DNA from: Nocardioides sp. Root140
GTDB taxonomy: Bacteria > Actinomycetota > Actinomycetes > Propionibacteriales > Nocardioidaceae
Assembly (NCBI RefSeq): GCF_001426745.1
Contig: NZ_LMFI01000013.1
Span: forward strand, 1 to 52,489
Length of the DNA stretch: 52,489 nucleotides
Direction: 5' to 3'
A program made the position numbers and the translations under genes. Under the pieces are notes generated by a model. It did no database searches, was not told the origin of the DNA, and saw only the letters and a program-made list of their open reading frames with translations. Below, one piece after another: positions 23,256 to 31,986 of this stretch (the first letter of the stretch is position 1; every line of letters begins with the position of its first letter).

Positions 23256-24713
23256 ATGCCGGCCTCGACGATTCTCGTGAGCGAGGTGTTCGACGGAGTC
23301 CCGTCGGTCTTCCCGCTGCACGTGCGGGTCCGCACGATGGTCGAGCAGCTGATCTTCACCGGGTCGTGGCGGGCTGGAGAGCGGATTCCCTCGAGCCGCA
23401 TGCTGGCCGAGCAGCTCGGCGTCTCCCGCATGACCGTGCAGACCGCGATCGACGAATTGATCGCCGGGGGCTACCTGCGCAGCGCACCGCGCAGCGGCGT
23501 CTTCGTGAACACCCACGCGACGGTCGCCGACGCACCCACCGAGTCGGGCGGCGACGTCGCCTGGGCCCGCTGGATCCGGCAACCGGTCACCCCGGGAATC
23601 CCCCACCTGCAACGGGTTCCCGAGTGGTGGACCTACCCGTACCCCTTCATCACCGGGCAGCACGACGCCCGCTTCTTCCCCGATCGCCAGTGGCTCTCTG
23701 CCGTGCGCAAGTCGTTGGGCGACGACCACCGCCACGCCTCGCTCGACGACAACCTCATCGACGACATGCTCCTGATCGACGAGCTGCGCCGGTCGTTGCT
23801 GCCGAGCCGCGGCATCTTCGTCGAACGCGAGAACGTGCTGATCACCCTCGGCGCCCAGGAGGCCCTTGCCCTGCTGGCCGACACCCTGGTCCGGCGCGGC
23901 GACCACGTCGTGGTCGAGGATCCCGGCTACGTCGACGCCCGTCACGTGTTCGCGGCCCGCGGGGCCGAGCTGGTGCCGGTGCCCGTCGACGACCAGGGCC
24001 TGCGGGTCGACGACCTCACCCGCGAGACGTCCCTCTGCTACACGACGCCGTCACACCAGCACCCCAGCAACGTCACCCTGTCCCCCGACCGCCGGCTCGA
24101 CCTGATCCGGCGGGCCCGCGACGACGACTTCCTGGTCATCGAGGACGACTACGACAGCGAGCTCTGCTACCGCGGACGCCCGACGCCCGCGATCGCGTCC
24201 CACGACCCGCACCGGGTGATCTACCTCGGCTCGATGTCGAAGCTCCTCGCCCCGGGCATCAGGGTCGGCTTCGTGGTCGCGGACCCGTCGCTGATCAGGG
24301 CCCTGGCTTGGCGGCGCCGCTACGTCCACCGCCAGGTCCCCGGTGTCACCCAACGCGCACTGGCCCTCTTCATGCGGGACGGCTCGTTCACCAGGTCGCT
24401 GCACGCCTACCGGCGTGAGCTCGCCGTCCGTTGGGAGGTCGCGACCGGGACGCTGCACACCCGCTTCCCGGACCAGGTCTTCCCTCCCGGCGGTACGGCG
24501 CTGTGGCTGCGACTTCCCGACGGCGCGACGAGCGATCACGTCGTGACTGCCGCACGCGAGCGCGGCATCCTGATCGACCCCGGCGAGCTCTACTTCGCCG
24601 ACGCCGCGACCGGCTCCGGGTTCGTGCGCGTGGGCTTCTCCTGCATCGACACCGAGCGTGTGCGGCCAGGCCTGCTGGCGTTGCTCGAGGTGATCGAGGA
24701 ATGCCGCGGTTGA
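23256..24713 (+). CDS. MocR-family regulator (GntR HTH plus aminotransferase fold)
   Basis: 485 aa. The N-terminal GntR winged helix (residues 20-88) has RIPSSRMLAEQLGVSRMTVQ and IDELIAGGYLRSAPRSGVFV. The C-terminal class I aminotransferase-like domain (from about residue 115) has TLGAQEALALLADTL, VEDPGYVDARHVFAARGAEL, TTPSHQHPSNVTLSPDRR, and the PLP lysine in LGSMSKLLAPGIRVGF. MocR proteins use PLP or an amino-acid adduct as effector and often control a divergent gene. Here the divergent gene is an MFS transporter followed by an SseB-like gene. Confidence 0.92.
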   Translation: MPASTILVSEVFDGVPSVFPLHVRVRTMVEQLIFTGSWRAGERIPSSRMLAEQLGVSRMTVQTAIDELIAGGYLRSAPRSGVFVNTHATVADAPTESGGDVAWARWIRQPVTPGIPHLQRVPEWWTYPYPFITGQHDARFFPDRQWLSAVRKSLGDDHRHASLDDNLIDDMLLIDELRRSLLPSRGIFVERENVLITLGAQEALALLADTLVRRGDHVVVEDPGYVDARHVFAARGAELVPVPVDDQGLRVDDLTRETSLCYTTPSHQHPSNVTLSPDRRLDLIRRARDDDFLVIEDDYDSELCYRGRPTPAIASHDPHRVIYLGSMSKLLAPGIRVGFVVADPSLIRALAWRRRYVHRQVPGVTQRALALFMRDGSFTRSLHAYRRELAVRWEVATGTLHTRFPDQVFPPGGTALWLRLPDGATSDHVVTAARERGILIDPGELYFADAATGSGFVRVGFSCIDTERVRPGLLALLEVIEECRG

Positions 24714-24791
24714 GGGCCGCCGACGCAGTCGACGACGCCCGCCCGGCACCGTACCCACGCCGGATCACCGGACATGTGAAATGCTGGAGGC

Positions 24792-25238
24792 ATGTCCGAA
24801 GTGAGCTGGCAGGCCCTCGCCCTGGCCCTGACCGTGTGCGGCGGCCTGTGGACCTGGTACGCCGCACGCAATCGTGGCGCCGCCTCGGCCACCCGCGGCG
24901 CCGCGCTGACGCTGCTGCCGGCCGCGGCGTACTTCACCGGCACCCTCGAGATGTTCGGCGAGATCACCTCGTCGGTGGCCGACTGGGCGACCGGCTTCGT
25001 GTTCAGCCCCCTGGTGTGGCTGGGCATCCTGCTGGCCGGCACCTCGGTCGTGCTGTTCGGCGTCTCCGGCTGGCTGTCCGCTCGCGGTGAGTCGAGTCCG
25101 GGCGAGGAGACGCCGGAGGTCAAGCCGAAGCGCAAGGAGCGCAAGGCACTGCCGCCCTCGTCGCAGAAGGGCGCGCCTGCGATCGACGACGACCTGGCCG
25201 ACATCGAGGCGATCCTGAAGAAGCGCGGCATCAACTGA
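24792..25238 (+). CDS. Conserved membrane protein of unknown function
   Basis: 148 aa. There are three likely membrane segments: WQALALALTVCGGLWTWYAA (6-25), GAALTLLPAAAYFTGTLEMF (36-55) and LVWLGILLAGTSVVLFGVSGWL (74-95). A cytosolic Lys/Glu-rich linker follows, and the protein ends in the acidic helix DDDLADIEAILKKRGIN. I recall close relatives in Nocardioides genomes, sometimes mislabelled cellulose synthase, but see no such domain. Its stop overlaps the start of the next gene by 1 nt. Confidence 0.75.
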   Translation: MSEVSWQALALALTVCGGLWTWYAARNRGAASATRGAALTLLPAAAYFTGTLEMFGEITSSVADWATGFVFSPLVWLGILLAGTSVVLFGVSGWLSARGESSPGEETPEVKPKRKERKALPPSSQKGAPAIDDDLADIEAILKKRGIN

Positions 25239-26452
25239 TGGACGACGGCATCGCCCGCCATCGTCTGCGGGCGCGACTCGACGCGGCCGTCGCCGACCTT
25301 CCCGGGCACCTGCGCACACCGGCCATGGTGGTCGACCTCGACGCCTTCGACGCCAACGCGGCCGACCTGGTCCGGCGGGCGTCCGGCACGCCGATCCGGG
25401 TGGCCTCCAAGTCCCTGCGGGTGCCCGCACTGCTGCAGCGGGCACTGGCTCGGCCGGGCTTACACGGCGTGCTCGGCTACACCCTGCGCGAGGCCCTGTG
25501 GCTGCACGAGAACGGCATCGCCGACGACATCGTGATGGGCTACCCGACCGTCGACCGCGACGCCCTCGGGCGGCTGGTCAGCTCACCGTCCGCAGCCTCG
25601 GCGATCACGCTCATGGTCGACTCGGTCGACCACCTCGAGATCATCGACTCGGTGCGCTCGTCGAAGGCGGTGGCGATCCGGATCGCGATCGACGTCGACG
25701 CCGGACTGAGGATCAGCGGCCAGCACGTCGGCCCCAAGCGCTCGCCGCTCTACGACACGGCCGCCGTGACCGCGCTGGGCCGGGCGATCGCCGACCGACC
25801 CGGATTCACGCTCGTCGGCGTGATGACCTACGAGGGACAGGTCGCCGGTGTGCCCGACGACGTACCGTCGCAGCGCGCGAAGTCGATGATCGTGCGCCGG
25901 CTGAAGTCGGCCTCGGTCGAGCAGCTGAAGGTGCGTCGCCACGAGATCAACGCGGCGCTGCGCCAGATCGCGCCGCTGGAGTTCTGGAACGCCGGCGGCT
26001 CGGGATCGGTGGAGTCCTCCGCCTCCGACCCGGTCGTCACCGAGGTGGCCGCCGGGTCCGGTCTGCTCGTGCCCGGCCTCTTCGACCACTACCAGTCGTT
26101 CACGCCACGTCCGGCGTCGTTCTTCGCGGTTCCCGTCGTACGACGACCGTCCGCGAACGTCGTGACCGTGGCCGGCGGGGGCTTCATCGCCTCCGGACCC
26201 ACCGGCGCCGACCGTGCACCGATCCCGTGGGCGCCGCCCGGGCTGCACCTGACCGGGCTCGAAGGCGCCGGCGAGGTGCAGACCCCCTTGACCGGGCACC
26301 CCGCCTCGCGTCTGAAGATCGGCGAGCTGGTCTGGTTCCGGCACGCCAAGTCGGGCGAGCCGTTCGAGCACACCGACACCGTGCACCTGCTCTCCGGGTC
26401 CGCGATCACCGACTCCGTGCCGACCTACCGGGGCACCGGCAACGCCTTCTGA
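25238..26452 (+). CDS. Amino acid deaminase/aldolase, D-threonine aldolase-like
   Basis: 404 aa fold-III (alanine racemase-like) PLP enzyme. The lysine in RTPAMVVDLDAFDANAADLV..IRVASKSLRVPALLQRAL is the PLP Schiff-base residue. GVMTYEGQVAG, FWNAGGSGSVESS and GSGLLVPGLFDHY form the phosphate pocket. The C-terminal part has the metal-binding His/Cys-type domain of D-threonine aldolases (LKIGELVWFRHAKSGEPFEH). It probably cleaves or deaminates a beta-hydroxy or D-amino acid. It is coupled by 1-nt overlaps to the membrane protein upstream and the kinase downstream. Confidence 0.85.
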   Translation: MDDGIARHRLRARLDAAVADLPGHLRTPAMVVDLDAFDANAADLVRRASGTPIRVASKSLRVPALLQRALARPGLHGVLGYTLREALWLHENGIADDIVMGYPTVDRDALGRLVSSPSAASAITLMVDSVDHLEIIDSVRSSKAVAIRIAIDVDAGLRISGQHVGPKRSPLYDTAAVTALGRAIADRPGFTLVGVMTYEGQVAGVPDDVPSQRAKSMIVRRLKSASVEQLKVRRHEINAALRQIAPLEFWNAGGSGSVESSASDPVVTEVAAGSGLLVPGLFDHYQSFTPRPASFFAVPVVRRPSANVVTVAGGGFIASGPTGADRAPIPWAPPGLHLTGLEGAGEVQTPLTGHPASRLKIGELVWFRHAKSGEPFEHTDTVHLLSGSAITDSVPTYRGTGNAF

Positions 26453-27048
26453 TGACCGACGTCGTCGCGGCCGTCCTCGAGCACGCGCGGGCGCGACCGG
26501 GTCGGCTCGCCGGCGGTCGCCTGGTCTGCGTCGACGGCCCGGCCGGCTCCGGCAAGACCACGTTGGCGACCGCCCTCGCGGAGGCGGTGCCCGGCGCCGT
26601 CGTGCTGCACATGGACGACATGTACGACGGCTGGAGCGGCCTGAACGGCGACACCGGCGCGCGCCTGCACGACCAGGTCGTGGTGCCGCTGGCCGCCGGC
26701 GAGACGGGTCACTACCGGCGCTACGACTGGGTCCTGGGCGCCTTCGCGGAGCGACACGACGTGCCGCCGTCGCCGTTGTTGGTGCTGGAGGGTGTCGGCT
26801 CGGGCGACCGGGCGTTGGCGCCGTACCGCAGCACGCTGGTCTGGGTCTCCGCGCCCGACGACCTGCGGCTCGAGCGAGGCCTCGCCCGCGACCGTGCCCT
26901 GTATGCCCGGGAAGGCGAGCCGTGGGACGAGGCGGGGCACCGGGCGTTGTGGGCCGGCTTCATGGCCGACGAGGCGCGGTTCTTCGCCGCACACGGGCTG
27001 CCCGGCACTGCCGACCTGCGGTTCGACGGAACCAGAACCATAGGGTGA
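26452..27048 (+). CDS. P-loop kinase, uridine kinase-like
   Basis: 198 aa. Walker A VDGPAGSGKTTLATAL lies at residues 28-43, an LHMDDMYDGWSGL segment supplies the catalytic Asp, and HYRRYDWVLGAF plus LLVLEGVGSGDRAL match the uridine/cytidine kinase and AAA_18-like group. The C-terminal lid has RLERGLARDRALY. The substrate is not determined. Its ATG overlaps the aldolase stop by 1 nt (TGATG), so it may act on a related metabolite. Confidence 0.8.
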   Translation: MTDVVAAVLEHARARPGRLAGGRLVCVDGPAGSGKTTLATALAEAVPGAVVLHMDDMYDGWSGLNGDTGARLHDQVVVPLAAGETGHYRRYDWVLGAFAERHDVPPSPLLVLEGVGSGDRALAPYRSTLVWVSAPDDLRLERGLARDRALYAREGEPWDEAGHRALWAGFMADEARFFAAHGLPGTADLRFDGTRTIG

Positions 27049-27052
27049 GTCC

Positions 27053-27961
27053 ATGGTGATGCCTTCGGGGGAACAGTTCGAGATCAGCGGCGGTGGCTAC
27101 CGGGCCGTGGTGACGGAGAGCGGCGGCGCGCTGCGGCACCTGTCGTACGACGGCACTCCGCTGGTCGACGGGTTTGACGAGTCGGAGATGGCCTCCGGCG
27201 GGCGCGGGCAGCTGCTGATGCCCTGGCCCAACCGGATCGAGGACGGGCAGTACTCCTTCGGCGGCCGGGACCACCAGCTCGCCCTGACCGAGCCCAGGCG
27301 CCACAACGCCTCCCACGGCCTGGCCCGGTGGGCGGCCTGGACCCTCGAGGAGCACTCGCCGAACTCGGTGTCGCTGACGCTGCGGGTGATGGCGCAGACC
27401 GGCTACCCGTGGGCGGTCGACCTGCACGTGCTCTACGACCTGTCCGCCGACGGGCTCACGGTCACCCAGACCGCCACGAACCTCTCCGACTCGCCCGCGC
27501 CCTATGCCTGCGGCGCGCACCCGTATCTGCTCGCGGGTGACGGGCCGATCGACGACTGGGAGCTGACCCTGCCCGCGGCCCGGCGCTCTCTCGTCTCCGC
27601 GGACCGCCTGCTGCCGGTCGGCAGCGAGGAGGTGGAGGGCACCGAGCTCGACTTCCGGGTCTCGCGGCCGATCCGGGCCACCGTGCTCAACGACGCGTTC
27701 ACCGACCTGGTGCGTGACGAGGCCGGCCGTGCGATCGTCGTACTCCAGGGGCCGCAGCGGGGCGTGACCCTCTGGGTCGACGACAACGTGAGGTGGCTGC
27801 AGGTCTACTCGGCCGACGACGTGCCCGCGACGGCACGCCGCTCGCTGGCAGTCGAGCCGATGACCGCACAGGCCAACGCGTTCCGGTCGGGTGAGGACCT
27901 CACGACCCTCGCTCCGGACGGTGGCGAGCTCTCCGTCTCGTGGGGCATCCGGGCACTCTGA
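27053..27961 (+). CDS. Aldose 1-epimerase-family protein
   Basis: 302 aa beta-sandwich galactose mutarotase-like enzyme. MPWPNRIEDGQYSFGG carries the conserved PWPNRI motif. The two catalytic-site histidines appear in RRHNASHGLAR and YACGAHPYL, and the general-base Glu in SLAVEPMTAQANAF near the C-terminus. It likely interconverts anomers of a hexose or of glucose-6-phosphate. It starts 4 bp after the kinase stop, so it probably belongs to the same transcript, and it ends 13 bp before the convergent PH-domain gene. Confidence 0.86.
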   Translation: MVMPSGEQFEISGGGYRAVVTESGGALRHLSYDGTPLVDGFDESEMASGGRGQLLMPWPNRIEDGQYSFGGRDHQLALTEPRRHNASHGLARWAAWTLEEHSPNSVSLTLRVMAQTGYPWAVDLHVLYDLSADGLTVTQTATNLSDSPAPYACGAHPYLLAGDGPIDDWELTLPAARRSLVSADRLLPVGSEEVEGTELDFRVSRPIRATVLNDAFTDLVRDEAGRAIVVLQGPQRGVTLWVDDNVRWLQVYSADDVPATARRSLAVEPMTAQANAFRSGEDLTTLAPDGGELSVSWGIRAL

Positions 27962-27974
27962 GCCAGTCAGGCAC

Positions 27975-28415
27975 TCAGCCCAACAGCGAACGGATCTCTC
28001 GGACCGCCTGCTTGGCGCGGGCGCCGTCGCTGCCCTGGATCGCCATCACCGCACTCGTGGTGCCGTCGGCCAGGTCGAGCATGGCCCACGGTGCCCCGCG
28101 CGGCAGGTGGATCGCGACGATCTCGGCCCACTCGTAGAACCGGGTCCGGTAGCCGTTGACGACCAGCAGCCCCTCGCTGGTGGCGACCGCCCTGGCCCGG
28201 ACCAGCGCGTGGACCAACGACGCCACGAACAGTCCGAGCAGCAGCGCGGTGCCACGCTGGAACAGCGTGAACGTCTCGCGCACCTCGGAGTCGAAGAGGA
28301 ACCAGGTCGCACCGCACAGCACCAGCAGCATGACGCCGCCCGCGATGCCGGCCATGCGGACGCCCAACGGCCGCCAGGTGTGCGGCAGTGTCAGCTCGGA
28401 CACGGCCGCGCTCAC
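27975..28415 (-). CDS. Membrane PH-domain (bPH6-like) protein
   Basis: 146 aa. Two membrane helices, VRMAGIAGGVMLLVLCGATW and ALLLGLFVASLVHALVRA, precede a small beta domain (GLLVVNGYRTRFYEWAEIVAIHLPRG through MLDLADGTTSAVMAIQGSDG) of the type annotated as low-molecular-weight antigen or PH_6. The GTG at 28415 overlaps the hisG stop by 4 nt. Placement after hisG is common in actinobacteria as I recall. There is no known enzymatic role. Confidence 0.8.
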   Translation of the reverse strand: MSAAVSELTLPHTWRPLGVRMAGIAGGVMLLVLCGATWFLFDSEVRETFTLFQRGTALLLGLFVASLVHALVRARAVATSEGLLVVNGYRTRFYEWAEIVAIHLPRGAPWAMLDLADGTTSAVMAIQGSDGARAKQAVREIRSLLG

Positions 28416-29278
28416 ACCCGACAGGCGTGGATGTCGGTCAGCAGGATGCCGCGGGCACCGATGTCGTAGAGCTCGTCCATCAGCCTCTGGGCGCCGTCGC
28501 GGGGCACCATCGCACGCACCGCGACCCACCCTTCGCGATGCAACGGGCTGACCGTCGGGCTCTCGATGCCGGGGGTCAGGTCGACCGCCTTCGAGACGTG
28601 CTCGCTGCGGATGTCGTAGTCCATCATCACGTAGGAGCGGGCCACGAGGACGCCCTGAAGACGACGCAGGAACACGTCGAACCCGGCCGGTCGGTCGCCA
28701 CCGCGGGTGATCAGCACACCCTCGGACTCGAGCACGACCTCTCCGAACGTGGCGAGGCCGGCGGCACGCAGGGTGCTGCCGGTCTCGACGACGTCGGCGA
28801 TCACGTCGGCGACGCCGAGCTGGATGCTGGTCTCGACGGCTCCGTCGAGGCGGGTCACGGTCGCGTTGATGCCGCGCTTGTCGAGGAACTGCTGCACCAC
28901 ACCGACGTACGACGTGGCGATGCGCTTGCCCTCGAGCTCGGAGGCGTCGGTGAACTGGCCGGCCGGGCCGGCGAAGAAGAACTTCGAACGGCCGAACCCG
29001 AGCTGGACCACCTCCTCGGCCTCGGCGCCGGAGTCGAGGAGCAGGTCGCGGCCGGTGATGCCGATGTCGAGTGTGCCCTCGCCGACGTACAACGCGATGT
29101 CACGCGGACGCAGGTAGAAGAACTCGACGCCGTTCTCGGCGTCGATGAGGGCGAGTTCCTTGGTGTCGCTGCGCTGGCGGTAGCCGGCCTCACGCAGGAT
29201 CTCGGTCGCGGACTGGGACAGCGAGCCCTTGTTGGGCACCGCGATCCGGAGGAGCTTCTGGTTGGCGGGCTGCGTCAT
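28412..29278 (-). CDS. hisG: ATP phosphoribosyltransferase (long form)
   Basis: 288 aa; first step of histidine biosynthesis. Motifs: LRIAVPNKGSLSQSATEILREAGY, DIALYVGEGTLDIGITGRDLL, ELEGKRIATSYVGVVQQFL, DVIADVVETGSTLRAAGL with the PRPP-binding loop. The last about 75 residues are the HisG_C regulatory domain (GIESPTVSPLHREGWVAVRAMV), so this is the long, histidine-inhibited form and needs no HisZ. It follows hisE by 10 bp. Confidence 0.96.
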   Translation of the reverse strand: MTQPANQKLLRIAVPNKGSLSQSATEILREAGYRQRSDTKELALIDAENGVEFFYLRPRDIALYVGEGTLDIGITGRDLLLDSGAEAEEVVQLGFGRSKFFFAGPAGQFTDASELEGKRIATSYVGVVQQFLDKRGINATVTRLDGAVETSIQLGVADVIADVVETGSTLRAAGLATFGEVVLESEGVLITRGGDRPAGFDVFLRRLQGVLVARSYVMMDYDIRSEHVSKAVDLTPGIESPTVSPLHREGWVAVRAMVPRDGAQRLMDELYDIGARGILLTDIHACRV

Positions 29279-29288
29279 GTGGGGTTCC

Positions 29289-29561
29289 TCAGAGGTGTGA
29301 GTAGACGTCGTCGAGAGTGATGCCGGTGGCGATCATGAGCACCTGGGCGTGGTAGAGCAGCTGGCTGATCTCCTCGGCTGCTGCGTCCTTGCCCTCATGC
29401 TCGGCGGCCATCCAGGACTCCGCGGCCTCCTCCACCAGCTTCTTGCCGATGGCATGGACGCCGGCGTCGAGCTGTCGCACGGTGCCGGATCCCTCAGGTC
29501 GGGTCTGGGCCTTCTCGTTGAGCTCGGCCCAGAGTTCCTCGAACGTCTTCACGGTCGACAA
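29289..29561 (-). CDS. hisE: Phosphoribosyl-ATP pyrophosphatase
   Basis: 90 aa all-alpha MazG-like nucleotide pyrophosphohydrolase for step 2 of histidine biosynthesis. The metal-binding set is seen in AIGKKLVEEAAESWMAAEHEG and AAEEISQLLYHAQVLM. It lacks the HisI cyclohydrolase domain, so that function is encoded elsewhere. It leads the hisE-hisG-PH unit. Confidence 0.95.
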   Translation of the reverse strand: MSTVKTFEELWAELNEKAQTRPEGSGTVRQLDAGVHAIGKKLVEEAAESWMAAEHEGKDAAAEEISQLLYHAQVLMIATGITLDDVYSHL

Positions 29562-29607
29562 GCCTACGGCGTACGACGACCGCGTCCCGCGCCGGTCTCA
29601 CGAGCGA

Positions 29608-30093
29608 TCACTCGATGATGCCGCGGCGTACCTGCTTGAGGAGCTGGGCGGTGGCCAGCGCCGCGGACGTGGCCTCCCACCCCTTGTCCTCGCGGGAGTC
29701 GGCCAACCCCGCGCGGTCGAGGGCCTGCTGCTCGTCGTCACAGGTGAGCAGGCCGAAGCCGACCGCCGTACCGGTGTCGAGGGCGACCCGACCGAGCCCA
29801 TCGGTGGCTGCGTTGCAGACGAAGTCGAAGTGCGGCGTGCCGCCGCGGATCACGACACCGAGCGCGATCACCGCGTCGTACGTCGTGGCCAGCGCGGCCG
29901 CCACCACGGGCAGCTCGAAGGCGCCGGGCACGCGCACGACGGTCGGCGCCTCCACCTGGTGCGCGCGCAGGGCACGGTCGGCACCCTCGAGGAGGCCGTT
30001 CATGACCTCCTCGTGCCAGCTCGAGGCGACCACGGCGACTCGCAGGTCGTGGCAGTCGATCGGCTTCTGGTCGGGGGCTCCCGCTCCGCTCAC
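29608..30093 (-). CDS. ribH: 6,7-dimethyl-8-ribityllumazine synthase
   Basis: 161 aa. It condenses the ribitylaminopyrimidine with dihydroxybutanone phosphate and forms icosahedral or pentameric assemblies. Motifs: VAVVASSWHEEVMNGLLEGA, VPGAFELPVVAAALA, ALGVVIRGGTPHFDFV with the catalytic His, and GFGLLTCDDEQQALDRAG. Its start overlaps the ribBA stop by 4 nt. Last gene of the rib operon. Confidence 0.96.
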   Translation of the reverse strand: MSGAGAPDQKPIDCHDLRVAVVASSWHEEVMNGLLEGADRALRAHQVEAPTVVRVPGAFELPVVAAALATTYDAVIALGVVIRGGTPHFDFVCNAATDGLGRVALDTGTAVGFGLLTCDDEQQALDRAGLADSREDKGWEATSAALATAQLLKQVRRGIIE

Positions 30094-31358
30094 AGCTCTT
30101 GTCCTTCCAACGTGTCGTGTCCGTCCAACGTGGGCGCCGGCTCGAGGTCCGGCAGCGCGTGGCCCATACGGTCGCGCTTGGTCATCAGGTAGGCGAGGTT
30201 GTGGTCGTTGGGGTGCGGCGTCAGCGGCACCCGCTCGGCCACGGTGATGCCGAAGTCCTCGAGGTTGTTGACCTTGTCAGGGTTGTTGGTCATCAACCGC
30301 ACCGTGCCGACCCCGAGGTCGCGCAGGATCTGGGTGGCGGTGCCGTAGTGACGCGCGTCGGCGGGCAGCCCGAGGTCGAGGTTGGCGTCGACGGTGTCGC
30401 GCCCGCCGTCCTGCAACGCGTACGCCTGCAGCTTGGCGACCAGCCCGATGCCGCGGCCCTCGTGGCCGCGCAGGTAGACGACGATGCCGCGACCCTCGGC
30501 CACGATCCGCTCGAGCGCCTCGTCGAGCTGCGGACCGCAGTCGCAGCGGTGGCTGCCGAACACGTCGCCGGTCAGGCACTCCGAGTGCACCCGGGTCAGC
30601 ACCGGCGCGTCACCGCTGATGTCGCCGTACACCAGGGCGATGTGCTCGCTGTCGTCGATCGTGATGCGGTAGCCGTACCCGGTGAAGTCGCCGAACTTCG
30701 TGGGCAGGTCGGTCTCGGCGACGCGCTCGACGAGCACCTCCGTGCGGCGGCGGTAGCGCACGAGGTCCTCGATCGAGATCATCTTCAGGCCATGCTCGTC
30801 GGCGAAGGCGCGCAGCTCGGGGGCGCGCTTCATCGTGCCGTCGTCGTTGACCACCTCGACGAGCACGCCGGCCGGGGTCAGCCCGGCCAGCTTGGCCAGG
30901 TCGACCGCGGCTTCGGTGTGGCCGCGACGGACCAGGGTGCCGCCCTCGCGGTAGCGCAGGGGGAAGACGTGGCCGGGACGGGTGATCTCCCACGGCTCGG
31001 TCGCGGAGTCGGCCAGCACGCGCGCGGTGTGCGCCCGGTCGGCGGCGGAGATGCCGGTGCTCACGCCGTCACGGGCGTCGACCGAGATGGTGTAGGCCGT
31101 CCGCAGCTTGTCCTTGTTGTGCGGCGTCATCAACGGGATCTCGAGGCGGTCGAGCATCTCGGCGGGCATCGGCACGCAGATCACGCCGCTCGAGTGGCGG
31201 ATCGTGAACGCCATCAGCTCCGGGGTGGCCTTGCTGGCCGCGAAGATGATGTCGCCCTCGTTCTCGCGCTCCTCGTCGTCCACGACGACAACTGCCTTGC
31301 CGGCCGCGATGTCCGCGATGGCGTCCTCGACACTGTCGAGTCGCACCTTGTCACTCAT
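30090..31358 (-). CDS. ribBA: Bifunctional DHBP synthase / GTP cyclohydrolase II
   Basis: 422 aa fusion. The N-terminal RibB domain (about 1-205) has VVVVDDEERENEGDIIFAA, HSSGVICVPM, DARDGVSTGISAADRA and TEAAVDLAKLAGLTPAGVL. The C-terminal RibA domain (about 210-405) has HSECLTGDVFGSHRCDCGPQ, whose cysteines bind zinc, and LRGHEGRGIGLVAK. Both halves look active. The ATG at 31358 overlaps the ribE stop by 8 nt with AAGGA 7 nt upstream; an ATG at 31373 with AAGGAGA upstream is an equal alternative. Confidence 0.95.
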   Translation of the reverse strand: MSDKVRLDSVEDAIADIAAGKAVVVVDDEERENEGDIIFAASKATPELMAFTIRHSSGVICVPMPAEMLDRLEIPLMTPHNKDKLRTAYTISVDARDGVSTGISAADRAHTARVLADSATEPWEITRPGHVFPLRYREGGTLVRRGHTEAAVDLAKLAGLTPAGVLVEVVNDDGTMKRAPELRAFADEHGLKMISIEDLVRYRRRTEVLVERVAETDLPTKFGDFTGYGYRITIDDSEHIALVYGDISGDAPVLTRVHSECLTGDVFGSHRCDCGPQLDEALERIVAEGRGIVVYLRGHEGRGIGLVAKLQAYALQDGGRDTVDANLDLGLPADARHYGTATQILRDLGVGTVRLMTNNPDKVNNLEDFGITVAERVPLTPHPNDHNLAYLMTKRDRMGHALPDLEPAPTLDGHDTLEGQEL

Positions 31359-31986
31359 TGCCTGGTCCTTCATTGGTGCTGTCTCCTTGGTTGATGTAGC
31401 CACTGGCCAGCAACTTCTCGACGTGCTTGGCAATGACGTCGGCCTCGAGGTTGACCCGGTCGCCGGGTCCCCGGAAGCCGAGGGTGGTACGCGCCAACGT
31501 CTCGGGGATGAGGCTGACGGTGAACGTGTCGCCGTGGGTCTCCACGACGGTGAGGGAGATGCCGTCGACCGTGATGGAGCCCTTGTCGACCAGGTAGCGG
31601 CCCATGCCCTCGGGCATCGATATCTCGACGATCTCCCAGTGCTCGCTGGGGGTCCGGCGTACGACGGTGCCTACGCCGTCGACGTGGCCCTGCACGATGT
31701 GGCCACCCAGTCGCTTCTCGACGGTGACCGCACGCTCGAGGTTCACCTTGTCGCCCGGCTGTACGCCGAGGAGCGAGGTCTTGTCGAGGGTCTCCTGCAT
31801 GACGTCGGCGGTCCAGACGGCTCCGTCGTGCTCCACGACCGTCAGGCAGCAGCCGTTGACGGCGATCGAGTCACCGAGGCCGGTGCCGTCGAGCACGACA
31901 GCCGAGCGGATGGAGAGGCGAATCGCGTCACCCTGGGACTCGATCGCCTCGATGGTGCCGAGTTCCTCGACGATTCCGGTGAACAT
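31351..31986 (-). CDS. ribE: Riboflavin synthase alpha chain
   Basis: 211 aa, two internally repeated lumazine-binding barrels. MFTGIVEELGTIEAI, NGCCLTVVEHDGAVWTADVM, NLERAVTVEKRLGGHIVQGH and the second-domain ITVDGISLTVVETHGDTF and NLEADVIAKHVEKLL are diagnostic. It makes riboflavin by dismutation of two lumazines. The ATG at 31986 lies directly after the ribD stop, with the ribosome-binding site AGAGGAG inside the ribD end. Confidence 0.96.
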   Translation of the reverse strand: MFTGIVEELGTIEAIESQGDAIRLSIRSAVVLDGTGLGDSIAVNGCCLTVVEHDGAVWTADVMQETLDKTSLLGVQPGDKVNLERAVTVEKRLGGHIVQGHVDGVGTVVRRTPSEHWEIVEISMPEGMGRYLVDKGSITVDGISLTVVETHGDTFTVSLIPETLARTTLGFRGPGDRVNLEADVIAKHVEKLLASGYINQGDSTNEGPGNE

